A program made the translations under genes and the position numbers. 23,760 bases of DNA from positions 1-23,760 of the IMG/VR virus record IMGVR_UViG_3300031841_001778; one strand, written 5' to 3'. The stretch comes from a virus. The first letter of the stretch is position 1, and the number at the start of each line of letters is the position of its first letter. The notes below the pieces were generated by a model, which was not told the origin of the DNA, ran no database searches, and worked only from the letters and a program-made list of their open reading frames with translations. Below are positions 1 to 5,983 of this stretch, piece by piece.

Positions 1-270
1 CATTGCAACAAGCCAACCATATAGATTTACCAAACAAAAGTAACCTACTAACATTGTTGGCCATGCTAACTTTCTTCTATAATGTGCATATACAGCTGTT
101 AAACTACCAATGAAATAACCTGGATAGATGTATCTCATATCTGGATCAACTGCTGTAATAGCTAATGTTAAACTTGCACCTACTATAAAAAAGAAACTCA
201 CAAGTTCATAGTAAAATGCCACCTTATCCGACCGATAAGACGATAACCAAAATTCTTTTATTGTATTCAT
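1..270 (-). CDS. Membrane protein, C-terminus cut off by window edge
   Basis: The reading frame starts at an ATG at 270 whose ATGA overlaps the stop of the gp59 gene, and it stays open to base 1, giving 90 residues so far. After a polar start (about 20 residues with WLSSYRSDK) come three hydrophobic stretches, near residues 22-44, 50-66 and 70-90, so this is an integral membrane protein. I do not recognise a named family. In T4, gene 32 follows gene 59; here this membrane gene comes directly after, so the single-stranded-DNA-binding gene is not adjacent. It is translationally coupled to the gene upstream. Confidence 0.75.
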   Translation of the reverse strand, partial: MNTIKEFWLSSYRSDKVAFYYELVSFFFIVGASLTLAITAVDPDMRYIYPGYFIGSLTAVYAHYRRKLAWPTMLVGYFCLVNLYGWLVAM

Positions 271-872
271 ACAAATATATCTTTCATAATCATTTTACAT
301 TCGGTATCATTCATTGATACAAAATTTTTTAATTTGGCAATCTTAAATGAGAGATCAGGCCAAATAATCTTTTCTTTAATACTCTTATCCCATACCTTAC
401 CAAACGATAAGATTGAGTTAAAAATGACGGCGGTCTGGACATGAATTTTCCTTTGAATAAGTAACTGTAAAAGTCTTGGATGTTGTCCATTAACAGAGCG
501 AAAAACATCATCAAACCTAATATTATTAGTCCCAAGGTAATCATTGACCAATACACAATCGTTTCGAAAGTGATAAGTACCACTTTCTTTATATTTTCGC
601 CACTTGGTATAAGCTTCAGCACCTTCATTTTCTAATAAATTTCCTATCCATTTTTTACTATCTGCCACAAAATTACTAACAAAAAAATAGACAATATCAT
701 CTGAACTATACCGTTTTGATAACTTATGAAAAAAGTATCTATCATTTCGTTTTGTAAATGTATCTAACTTAACATTTATTTTACCATCATATTTGTGAAA
801 GTCGTATGATTTACTTGTAAAGTGTAACTTAACTGCCAAATATGTTTTGTAAACCTCAAATCCTCCATACAT
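267..872 (-). CDS. 59: gp59-like loader of the replicative DNA helicase
   Basis: This 201-residue protein resembles T4 gp59 (217 residues), which loads the gp41 helicase onto forked DNA coated with gp32 during recombination-dependent replication. The match is clearest in the N-terminal half: VYKTYLAVKLHF corresponds to T4 VYKLYLMIKQHM, then KRNDRYFFHKLSKRY to KRRDKYFFQKLSEKY, and FFVSNFVADSKKWIGN to the T4 ISNLVANQDAWIGD segment. The C-terminal half is helical and more diverged, as usual in this family. The assignment comes from remembered T4 sequence, not a search. The start ATG overlaps the TAA of the acetyltransferase gene. gp33 lies nearby, as in T4. Confidence 0.88.
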   Translation of the reverse strand: MYGGFEVYKTYLAVKLHFTSKSYDFHKYDGKINVKLDTFTKRNDRYFFHKLSKRYSSDDIVYFFVSNFVADSKKWIGNLLENEGAEAYTKWRKYKESGTYHFRNDCVLVNDYLGTNNIRFDDVFRSVNGQHPRLLQLLIQRKIHVQTAVIFNSILSFGKVWDKSIKEKIIWPDLSFKIAKLKNFVSMNDTECKMIMKDIFV

Positions 873-1357
873 TATAATTTATACTCAAAGTTTTGTGTTT
901 CATCATTAATATGTATCTGCTTTGCACCATTACTAATATGAAAATGTGTTGCCATTGGTGTTAATGGTGATAGTGTTACCAATCTTTTAAAATTGTTTTC
1001 TATTGTCCATTCTCTTAGTTTACTTATAATTTCTCTACCTGCACCTCTTTTACGTGACCATACTGTATATGCAATAATAATTTCGCCTCGTTGACCATCT
1101 TGGTTTGCAGCCTGACTCATATAATCCATTTCTCTTACTGTAAAGGGTACTTCAGGACAATATGCAACACAAACAATCGCCTCAATTTCATCATCATATT
1201 TCAGGCCAAATATTTTTCTGCCATGCATGATACGAAAACCAAGGGTTAGCTCAGGTCTTACAGGATCCTCAGATACATCTATATCGTCTAGTTCTACTAG
1301 TTCGGTACCTTTAACCCACTTAAAAAAATCATCTATGTTATCTTTAAACTTTTTCAT
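872..1357 (-). CDS. GNAT-family N-acetyltransferase
   Basis: A 161-residue protein with the GNAT fold pattern. A central strand (about residues 92-99, EIIIAYTVW) is followed by the acetyl-CoA pyrophosphate-binding loop RKRGAGREI, which fits the R/Q-x-x-G-x-G/A motif, then a helix. Near the end is FHISNGAK, matching the family's 'F-Y-x-x-x-G-F/A' C-terminal element. The substrate is unknown; phage GNAT proteins may acetylate small molecules or host or phage proteins. It sits between the JmjC/cupin gene and gp59, so two accessory enzymes interrupt the T4-like 33-59 order. Confidence 0.75.
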   Translation of the reverse strand: MKKFKDNIDDFFKWVKGTELVELDDIDVSEDPVRPELTLGFRIMHGRKIFGLKYDDEIEAIVCVAYCPEVPFTVREMDYMSQAANQDGQRGEIIIAYTVWSRKRGAGREIISKLREWTIENNFKRLVTLSPLTPMATHFHISNGAKQIHINDETQNFEYKL

Positions 1358-1360
1358 ACA

Positions 1361-2065
1361 TTATAAACTAATCCAATCTCTATCATGTCTTAAATTAAAA
1401 TCTTCATATGTTGCTACTGGTATACTTAGTGATAATCTTTTTTGATTAGCTATGTATTGGTGGTACTTATGTGCCGGTACATATACTAGATCACCAGGTT
1501 TCATAATATGGTCTATTACAGGTTTAGATTCTTCTATTTCTTTTAATCTATTTTTACCTTCAACACAATCAACATTTCTATACTTATGGTCATCTGGTGT
1601 TAATTCGGTGTCCCATACTCTCATCACACTTTCTCCTTCACATTGTATAATAAAATTATGGTTGTTATCAAAGTGTACACCAAAACTTCTATCGTTATCG
1701 TGTAAATTAAAAAATACCTGTGCGTCAGCAGGTGCTTTCCATATTTCTTCTACATCATTAACACATTCATTTATCATCTTTGACAATCTACTACAATCTT
1801 TTATATAACAAGTATAATCTTTTAGCAATTTTCTCATTTCAGTTGCTGGTATAGAAGAATCATCTGTCGACCATGCATTTACTTGCCAATGCATTGGTTC
1901 ATTCATATTAATAGCTTTAAATCTTTCAGTATTAACAAATGGAGATAAATTAATAATTAACTCTAAGTCTGCCCAATCTAAAGGTTTATTATCCTTACAC
2001 ATCTGTGGCATGACATACGGTGTATTCAATTGTTTAGCATTTTCTATTAATAGATGAGGTATCAT
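1361..2065 (-). CDS. JmjC/cupin-fold iron-dependent oxygenase-like protein
   Basis: A 234-residue protein with a double-stranded beta-helix signature. The metal-binding pair is probably the HFD in FGVHFDNNHNF (about residue 134), followed by FIIQCEGESVMRVWD. The distal histidine is in GDLVYVPAHKYHQY (about residues 192-205). This is the pattern of JmjC-like ribosomal oxygenases (YcfD/NO66) and other 2-oxoglutarate oxygenases. I infer hydroxylation of a protein or small molecule; the substrate is not visible. It begins inside the end of the gp33-like gene (ATGA overlap), so the two are translationally coupled. Confidence 0.7.
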   Translation of the reverse strand: MIPHLLIENAKQLNTPYVMPQMCKDNKPLDWADLELIINLSPFVNTERFKAINMNEPMHWQVNAWSTDDSSIPATEMRKLLKDYTCYIKDCSRLSKMINECVNDVEEIWKAPADAQVFFNLHDNDRSFGVHFDNNHNFIIQCEGESVMRVWDTELTPDDHKYRNVDCVEGKNRLKEIEESKPVIDHIMKPGDLVYVPAHKYHQYIANQKRLSLSIPVATYEDFNLRHDRDWISL

Positions 2066-2280
2066 ACAGGTAATTTACCTCCAGCTTTTTGTTTTAATAA
2101 ATTTAAATTCATCGCTTCTATCTTTATTTTTTCTTTTAATGATTTAGATGTTAGAGAACCAACGGTTGACGGATCAATGTCATTTATTTCACAATAATGT
2201 AATATAGAATCCATGTATGTTATGCCTCTCTTCTCTTTCTTAATCTTTTCTATTTCTAACGAAAACTCTTTACTGTTCAC
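2062..2280 (-). CDS. 33: gp33-like late-transcription co-activator
   Basis: A 72-residue protein that resembles the C-terminal two thirds of T4 gp33 (112 residues). gp33 bridges host RNA polymerase and the gp45 sliding clamp to activate late promoters with sigma factor gp55. The shared pattern is IEKIKKEKRGITYMDSILHY, then E-x-N-D-I-D, LKEKIKIEA and a leucine pair; T4 has IEKMVEEFGMSYLEA, EENSIP and IIEKIQSEA. The end KLPV differs from the T4 hydrophobic tail that contacts the clamp. The start is GTG at 2280, overlapping the thyX stop. Closeness to gp59 supports the call. Confidence 0.8.
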   Translation of the reverse strand: MNSKEFSLEIEKIKKEKRGITYMDSILHYCEINDIDPSTVGSLTSKSLKEKIKIEAMNLNLLKQKAGGKLPV

Positions 2281-2884
2281 TTAAATACCTCCAACTAATA
2301 GGAAAATGGTCTTTACAATGCCCGCTAATATGTTGTGTGACCATTCTTGTTTCTTGTTGTGAATCTTCTTTGCCTCTTAAATTACATACACGAGCAAATG
2401 CATATAATGTTCCTGACCAATACCATTCGGTCATCATGTTTTGAGGTAAAACTATTCTTGCCATTTCAGGTGCTATATTCTTTTCAATCATATTGTTATA
2501 TAACTCCTTTGTTTGTTTCATATAATCAGTAATATCATATTCTATTTCATCTGAACCGGATCCTTGTTTTTTATTCTCTGCCTTATTACGCCAAATAAAC
2601 GGTATATAAAACTCAGGTTCACTATCTACATATCTTCTACTGACTTCATTCCAAACTAAACCTACTTGATGTTTAACTAGTTGTCTTGCTACAAATATAG
2701 GTGCTTTGATTCTAAATTGTAATTGACCATGTGCAAAGGGAGACCAATGCTCATGTTCAGCTAAATACTTGATTAGTTTTTCGTCTTTTTCTTCGAATTG
2801 GGATTTGTTTTTTGCAAACGACACTCTAGCTGCATTTACAACGGATAGATCACTACCCATTTTGTCAATTAATTCAACATTCAT
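2270..2884 (-). CDS. thyX: Flavin-dependent thymidylate synthase ThyX
   Basis: A 204-residue ThyX, which makes dTMP from dUMP using methylene-tetrahydrofolate, FAD and NADPH and supports phage DNA synthesis. Visible family elements are NAARVSFA near the N-terminus, HWSPFAHGQLQFRIKAPIFV, the signature region RQLVKHQVGLVWNEVSRRYV (about residues 68-87), and the C-terminal QQETRMVTQHISG with a conserved arginine. The canonical RHR triad reads KHQ here, a variant I associate with marine T4-like phages. The ATG at 2884 lies only 7 nt beyond the -10 element and has no Shine-Dalgarno site, so the message is probably leaderless. The next downstream ATG (2860) would remove the conserved N-terminus. 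Confidence 0.93.
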   Translation of the reverse strand: MNVELIDKMGSDLSVVNAARVSFAKNKSQFEEKDEKLIKYLAEHEHWSPFAHGQLQFRIKAPIFVARQLVKHQVGLVWNEVSRRYVDSEPEFYIPFIWRNKAENKKQGSGSDEIEYDITDYMKQTKELYNNMIEKNIAPEMARIVLPQNMMTEWYWSGTLYAFARVCNLRGKEDSQQETRMVTQHISGHCKDHFPISWRYLSEQ

Positions 2885-2890
2885 ATTATT

Positions 2891-2919
2891 AATATATCAG
2901 ATTACGTTAATATTGTCAA
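2891..2919 (-). promoter_or_regulatory. Sigma70-type promoter of thyX operon
   Basis: The -35 box TTGACA (2919-2914) is followed by a 17-bp spacer and the -10 box TATATT (2896-2891). The predicted start of transcription falls at about 2884, the first base of the thyX ATG. The -35 box directly follows the last hairpin of the tmRNA. Confidence 0.8.
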
Positions 2920-3138
2920 TGGTCCGTTCTGTTACTAGGTGGACCAAACCCTTTAGCAGTATTAAGCTGCTATAGCAAAGTTATTGTTTGCATTTATAAG
3001 TTTGACTATACGTTGTCAACGATTTAACTCCAAATAGTTTTAACCAACTGTCGAACCTACACACCCCCCATAAGCACACCAAAATGTGTTTATGGTGGAG
3101 GTGGTGGGAATTGCACCCACGTCCAGAATAGCTATTAT
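2919..3138 (-). ncRNA. ssrA: Circularly permuted two-piece tmRNA (ssrA), phage-encoded
   Basis: Reading the minus strand, the acceptor piece comes first. It has a T-arm GUGGG-UGCAAUU-CCCAC (3122-3106), the 3' acceptor strand CACCUCC (3103-3097), discriminator A and an encoded CCA ending at 3093. A spacer (3092-3069) forms an imperfect hairpin. The coding piece then starts GGGGGUG (3068-3062), which pairs with CACCUCC over all 7 positions (one G-U), followed by GGUUCGACAG as in bacterial tmRNA. The tag frame runs 2991-2962, and the hairpin AGCAG-CUUAAUA-CUGCU (2971-2955) holds the tag stop as in E. coli P5. A last hairpin, UGGUCC/GGACCA, closes the RNA at 2946-2920. The exact 5' end of the acceptor piece is uncertain. 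Permuted tmRNAs are known from alphaproteobacteria and picocyanobacteria; they rescue stalled ribosomes with SmpB. No SmpB gene is visible here. Confidence 0.93.
2962..2991 (-). other. tmRNA proteolysis-tag reading frame (ANNNFAIAA)
   Basis: The resume codon is GCA at 2991-2989. The frame reads A-N-N-N-F-A-I-A-A and ends in TAA at 2964-2962. With the charged alanine the tag would be AANNNFAIAA, ten residues, close in length to the E. coli tag AANDENYALAA and ending in the AA that ClpXP-type proteases recognise. The N-terminal ANNNFA is closer to alphaproteobacterial tags (ANDNFA...) than to picocyanobacterial ones, which I recall as ending in APVAA. Confidence 0.85.
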
Positions 3139-3145
3139 CTATTCT
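3125..3145 (-). repeat. Perfect 7-bp inverted repeat across a stop codon, next to tmRNA
   Basis: AGAATAG and CTATTCT are separated by a 7-nt loop. The TAG stop of the exported-protein gene (3141-3139) is in the 5' arm, and the 3' arm runs into the tmRNA acceptor piece. It may be a processing or stabilising element at the 5' boundary of the acceptor RNA, but this is inference. Its 3' arm could also take part in the long P2 helix of the tmRNA instead. Confidence 0.55.
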
Positions 3146-3510
3146 TCAACGTTAAATTCATAACGATCAAATGACCTAAAAACCATACATGCTTCAGCGA
3201 CACCAGGTACTACTACAACTGGTATCAGTTGTTTTTTATCTCTTGTCATGTACATAACAACCATATAAACTGGTTCACCATCTTCATATGCATTTGATCT
3301 ACCTACACTTGCACTATGTTTTTCAAAGCCGTGTAAGGTTAAATATTCCTGTACTGTTGCAACATGTCCACAAACTTGTGGTATGTTTCTAAAATACAAT
3401 TGTCCGTCTGTAAATGGTCCTTCAAAAAATCCGTGTGTATCTGCTTTAGATTTAAATGTAAAGCTACAACTTATTATGAAAGCGGACAATAATAGTGTTA
3501 TTTTTTTCAT
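3139..3510 (-). CDS. Small exported protein of unknown function
   Basis: A 123-residue protein that starts with a signal sequence: MKKITLLLSAFIIS followed by C. IISC fits a loose lipobox, so it could be a lipoprotein cleaved before Cys15; cleavage after KSKA is the alternative. The mature part (about 100 residues) contains two cysteines, one in QVCGHVATVQEYL and one in VAEACMVF, that may form a disulfide in the periplasm. I do not recognise the family. The ATG has the upstream site AGAGAGGGCTT. Its stop codon lies in a perfect 7-bp hairpin (3145-3125) next to the tmRNA acceptor piece, so this gene and the tmRNA are probably transcribed together from the promoter at 4280. Confidence 0.75.
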   Translation of the reverse strand: MKKITLLLSAFIISCSFTFKSKADTHGFFEGPFTDGQLYFRNIPQVCGHVATVQEYLTLHGFEKHSASVGRSNAYEDGEPVYMVVMYMTRDKKQLIPVVVVPGVAEACMVFRSFDRYEFNVEE

Positions 3511-3534
3511 AAGCCCTCTCTAAAAACATGGGCA

Positions 3535-4224
3535 TTATTTTACTTTGTCCTTGTTTTCCTTCTCATAATATTTATAAAAGTCTTCTATTGCCTTACCTAG
3601 TTTATCTACGTAATCCTTTTTATCTTTTATAAATGATCTCATTGTACCGTCTTCGGATGCAATAAGGATAACGATTTGATCTATGACTTTTCCAAATAGC
3701 TCTTCATACATAATAGCATAGGCTGTAGTCTGCATAAAGTAGTTCTCAATCCAACTTTCTTGTCTTTCTTTGTTGGCAGTTTTGAAATCAATAACAGATA
3801 ATTTACCATTATATTCTGCAATACAATCCACCTGACCTGCAATTGTCAACTTTTTAGAATACATAATTGTTTCTAAACAATGTACATTATCAATCTGATC
3901 TAAGTATGGTTTCATTAGTTTAAATAATCCTAATGGTAATACTGATCTTTCACTAGGTGTTTCACCTTTGATATATTCTTCTACTAATTTATGTGTAGCA
4001 CTACCACGTCTTGCAGCTCTACCCATTTCCCAATTAGCTACATCATGTCCGATACTATCACGCCATTTTTGTAAACCATCTGCTTTATCTTTTTGTTTAC
4101 CTAAAACTGTTGTTACTGAGGGGAAGTTTTGACCGTCAATAGTATAAAATCTATTACCGTCTATATTTTTGCCTTTTGTTTGAGGCAGTTTACTCTTATC
4201 TATATCTACAAATTTAAAACTCAT
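3535..4224 (-). CDS. PD-(D/E)XK exonuclease (Cas4/RecB-like)
   Basis: A 229-residue nuclease. The N-terminus has the YTIDGQNFPSVTTVLG segment found in phage PD-(D/E)XK exonucleases, then GRAARRGSATHKLVEEYI, whose histidine is a metal ligand in RecB-family enzymes. The catalytic core follows: AGQVDCIAEYNGKLSVIDFKTA (about residues 127-148) gives the D...D-x-K triad, and a QTTAYAIMYEEL helix matches the family's Q-x-x-x-Y motif. The probable role is processing DNA ends for recombination or degrading host DNA. A perfect -10 box lies 28 nt upstream, and the site AAAGGATT precedes the ATG. It heads the operon that continues into the exported protein and tmRNA. Confidence 0.88.
   Translation of the reverse strand: MSFKFVDIDKSKLPQTKGKNIDGNRFYTIDGQNFPSVTTVLGKQKDKADGLQKWRDSIGHDVANWEMGRAARRGSATHKLVEEYIKGETPSERSVLPLGLFKLMKPYLDQIDNVHCLETIMYSKKLTIAGQVDCIAEYNGKLSVIDFKTANKERQESWIENYFMQTTAYAIMYEELFGKVIDQIVILIASEDGTMRSFIKDKKDYVDKLGKAIEDFYKYYEKENKDKVK
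3569..3576 (-). promoter_or_regulatory. Possible T4-type late promoter TATAAATA inside exonuclease gene
   Basis: An exact TATAAATA octamer lies about 60 nt upstream of the exported-protein ATG at 3510. It coincides with the codons for YKYY at the end of the exonuclease. In DNA this AT-rich a few chance copies per strand are expected, so the call is weak. If real, it would give late expression of the exported protein and the tmRNA. Confidence 0.25.
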
Positions 4225-4251
4225 ATTCTAATCCTTTATATTTAATACTTC

Positions 4252-4280
4252 ATTATACCACAATTAGAGTAGATTGTCAA
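4252..4280 (-). promoter_or_regulatory. Consensus sigma70 promoter of the exonuclease-tmRNA operon
   Basis: TTGACA (4280-4275), a 17-bp spacer and TATAAT (4257-4252): both boxes match the sigma70 consensus fully, the best in the window. The -35 box starts only 4 bp after the preceding oxygenase gene ends. The exonuclease ATG is 28 nt downstream of the -10 box and has an AAAGGA ribosome site. Confidence 0.9.
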
Positions 4281-4283
4281 GTC

Positions 4284-4913
4284 TTATATATGGTCGTACA
4301 GAATACTACCACCATTTTGAACTGGATCCCACGTCATAGGGTGCGTCCATGAAGCTAGAGAGTACTTAGTACCACTTATTAGAGGTTTTGCTACGTGTGG
4401 ATGTGTTACCTGACTAGGCCACATGAAAGACCACCCTACCGGTACGTCTTTATTATTCCAATTTTGTCTTGGAAACTCTAAATCACAACCCTCAAAATCA
4501 TTATTTAATTTTACATTCATTGTAATTTTTGAGGTGTCGTTATGTAATTCTACATCTTGTCCTTTTTCTGAATACTTTATAATCATAGGTGAAAACCAAC
4601 CTGAAATACCTGTTACTGCAAAGTTCTTTTCTATCAACGGACAAAGATGTTGTTTATAATGTTTTGCAAATTCTTCAAATAGAATTGGTGATATGTAAGA
4701 AAAGAATAAAGTATTCCAAGGTGAGGTTTTACCTGTAGGTTTTGTGTATGTTATAGATTCACTAAACTTGTTTGTATAATAATCACACATCTTAACCAAA
4801 TCATTACAAAATTCTTCGGTGTAAAATGGTGTGATTATTATATCGTTAATAACTTCAAATGTTTTACCACACTCGGGGTGGATTGCATTTTCATAATTTA
4901 CTATTAAGTTCAT
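4284..4913 (-). CDS. 2-oxoglutarate/Fe(II) oxygenase (prolyl/lysyl hydroxylase-like)
   Basis: A 209-residue protein. The C-terminal half carries the iron- and 2OG-binding set: H-x-D in VELHNDTSKITMNVKLN (about residues 122-138), a central GCDLEFPRQNW, and the distal histidine in SQVTHPHVAKPLISGTKYSL, where the lysine or arginine region would bind 2OG. This resembles the catalytic domain of prolyl/lysyl hydroxylases, which are frequent in T4-like marine phages. The substrate is unknown. It comes after the M15 peptidase gene, separated by about 70 bp that holds a short hairpin (GTGATT/AATCAC) but no visible promoter. Confidence 0.85.
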   Translation of the reverse strand: MNLIVNYENAIHPECGKTFEVINDIIITPFYTEEFCNDLVKMCDYYTNKFSESITYTKPTGKTSPWNTLFFSYISPILFEEFAKHYKQHLCPLIEKNFAVTGISGWFSPMIIKYSEKGQDVELHNDTSKITMNVKLNNDFEGCDLEFPRQNWNNKDVPVGWSFMWPSQVTHPHVAKPLISGTKYSLASWTHPMTWDPVQNGGSILYDHI

Positions 4914-4984
4914 ATAGACCTATAATCTAACATGTGATTAGCTAGAGAATCACTATCAGTACGATTTTTCTCTCGCTTCAACTT

Positions 4985-5452
4985 TCACTTAGGGTCGTAA
5001 GCTTCGTACTTAGTCTTGTTGTTCTCATCTTTGTATGCTCTTAAAATCTGTTTTCTATTGTCTTCAGATTTATACGAACAATGTACCCAACCGCTGTTAG
5101 GTTCATCTAAATTGTGGAACTCCAAAATCATCTGGTCAAAATCACAGTTCTCACTAATCCACTTGACCAACTCAGCATTGCTCACTCCAAATATTTCGAA
5201 ATCGGCCGCCTCCCCTTTAGCATGCTGTGAATTGACACTTGAGCCAATCTTTAAACATAACTCAGGACTACGATACCCACTAGATACCGATACAACTTTA
5301 CCAAAATGATCTCTAACTTTTTGTAAAACATTTTCACATAATGCTTTTAAGTTATTCATATGGTCTTCATTTGGATTATTATTAATTCCATGTCTAGTCG
5401 CTGTTTGTGAAGCAGTCATTTCTTTTAGACTAAAATTATTACTTAGTTTCAT
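4985..5452 (-). CDS. M15-family peptidoglycan peptidase, probable endolysin
   Basis: A 155-residue protein starting LSNNFSLKEMTAS, the usual opening of single-domain M15A peptidases of phages. Zinc and catalytic elements are visible: SGYRSPELC, SQHAKGEAADFE (S-x-H-x-x-G-x-A-x-D, about residues 73-84) and GWVHCSY, which supplies the last histidine. Family members cut D-Ala/diamino-acid cross-links or the L-Ala-D-Glu bond in peptidoglycan and often lyse the host. No signal peptide is present, so release would need a holin. The start overlaps the small gene upstream by 14 nt and has AAAGGA about 8 nt before the ATG. Confidence 0.88.
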   Translation of the reverse strand: MKLSNNFSLKEMTASQTATRHGINNNPNEDHMNNLKALCENVLQKVRDHFGKVVSVSSGYRSPELCLKIGSSVNSQHAKGEAADFEIFGVSNAELVKWISENCDFDQMILEFHNLDEPNSGWVHCSYKSEDNRKQILRAYKDENNKTKYEAYDPK

Positions 5453-5594
5453 TTAATTTTTCCTTTGCTCTTAATTTAAGCTTCTTCGCTTCTTTCAACC
5501 TATACCAACCCATAAACCCTCTATCAACTCGTCTTCGTTCTTCTAAAAGGTTTACTTCTTTTTTTAGTTCTTTATGTGTCGCCTTAACTTGCAT
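5439..5594 (-). CDS. 51-residue charged helical protein, DUF465/YdcH-like
   Basis: The ATG at 5594 directly follows the previous stop and has a strong ribosome site AGGGGGTAATT. The 51 residues are mostly helical and highly charged (KELKKEVNLLEERRR, then GWYRLKEAKKLKLRAKEKL), which resembles the small DUF465/YdcH-type proteins; this family link is tentative. The function is unknown. The stop overlaps the start of the M15 peptidase, so the two are coupled. Confidence 0.7.
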   Translation of the reverse strand: MQVKATHKELKKEVNLLEERRRVDRGFMGWYRLKEAKKLKLRAKEKLNETK

Positions 5595-5596
5595 AA

Positions 5597-5983
5597 TTAC
5601 CCCCTTGTTAGTTTAAGTATCTTTTCAATTTGTGCCTTAATAATTGGACCTCTGTTAGGCCAATGTATATAAGGTTCATCTGACTTAGATAGATTATATA
5701 AAAATGGTAATACAATCTTCTCTATGTCTTTAAATCTTGTCTGTGTTTCCTCATCTGTTTCAGTTTTGGTTACAGTTTCTTTTTCTGCTACGATTTGCAT
5801 TATCTCATTCATCATAGATTTAATGTCTGTAACATCTTCTTTTACTTTTGCTATTTCTAAATTTGTGCCTTCAACTAGTTTAGGATCTACCGTTGGTTTT
5901 GCCTCAGGTGTAGATGATACAGGCGTCATACCCCAATCATCATCAAGGTCAAACCCTCGCATATAATCTGGTATATCTGCCAT
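5597..5983 (-). CDS. Conserved hypothetical protein of T4-like marine phages
   Basis: A 128-residue acidic, soluble protein. The N-terminus (MADIPDYMRGFDLDDDWG) is followed by a proline/threonine-rich linker, then a helical region about residues 40-85 with heptad-like spacing (AKVKEDVTDIKSMMNEIMQI). The C-terminal segment EPYIHWPNRGPIIKAQIEKI I associate with T4-like marine phages, where the function is unknown. A structural or assembly role is possible but unsupported. Its start overlaps the preceding stop by one base. Confidence 0.8.
   Translation of the reverse strand: MADIPDYMRGFDLDDDWGMTPVSSTPEAKPTVDPKLVEGTNLEIAKVKEDVTDIKSMMNEIMQIVAEKETVTKTETDEETQTRFKDIEKIVLPFLYNLSKSDEPYIHWPNRGPIIKAQIEKILKLTRG

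Noticed and set aside
329-628. Minus-strand frame of 99 codons with hydrophobic stretches.
   Set aside because: Wholly inside the gp59-like gene in another frame.
1452-1808. Open frame of 118 codons on the plus strand.
   Set aside because: It mirrors the JmjC/cupin gene, has no ribosome site and reads as low-grade shadow sequence; other plus-strand frames in the window are similar.
2991-3019. TTGACA at 3019-3014 as a further promoter.
   Set aside because: No good -10 at 16-18 bp; it lies within the conserved tmRNA coding half (pseudoknot-like region).
3093-3122. Looked at first like the 3' half of an ordinary tRNA (T-arm plus CCA).
   Set aside because: No anticodon or D-arm is upstream, and the partner acceptor strand lies downstream with a tag frame, which fits a permuted tmRNA.
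4914-4984. Hairpin GTGATT/AATCAC in a 70-bp gap.
   Set aside because: No U-run, no conserved position and no promoter nearby; no function can be supported.
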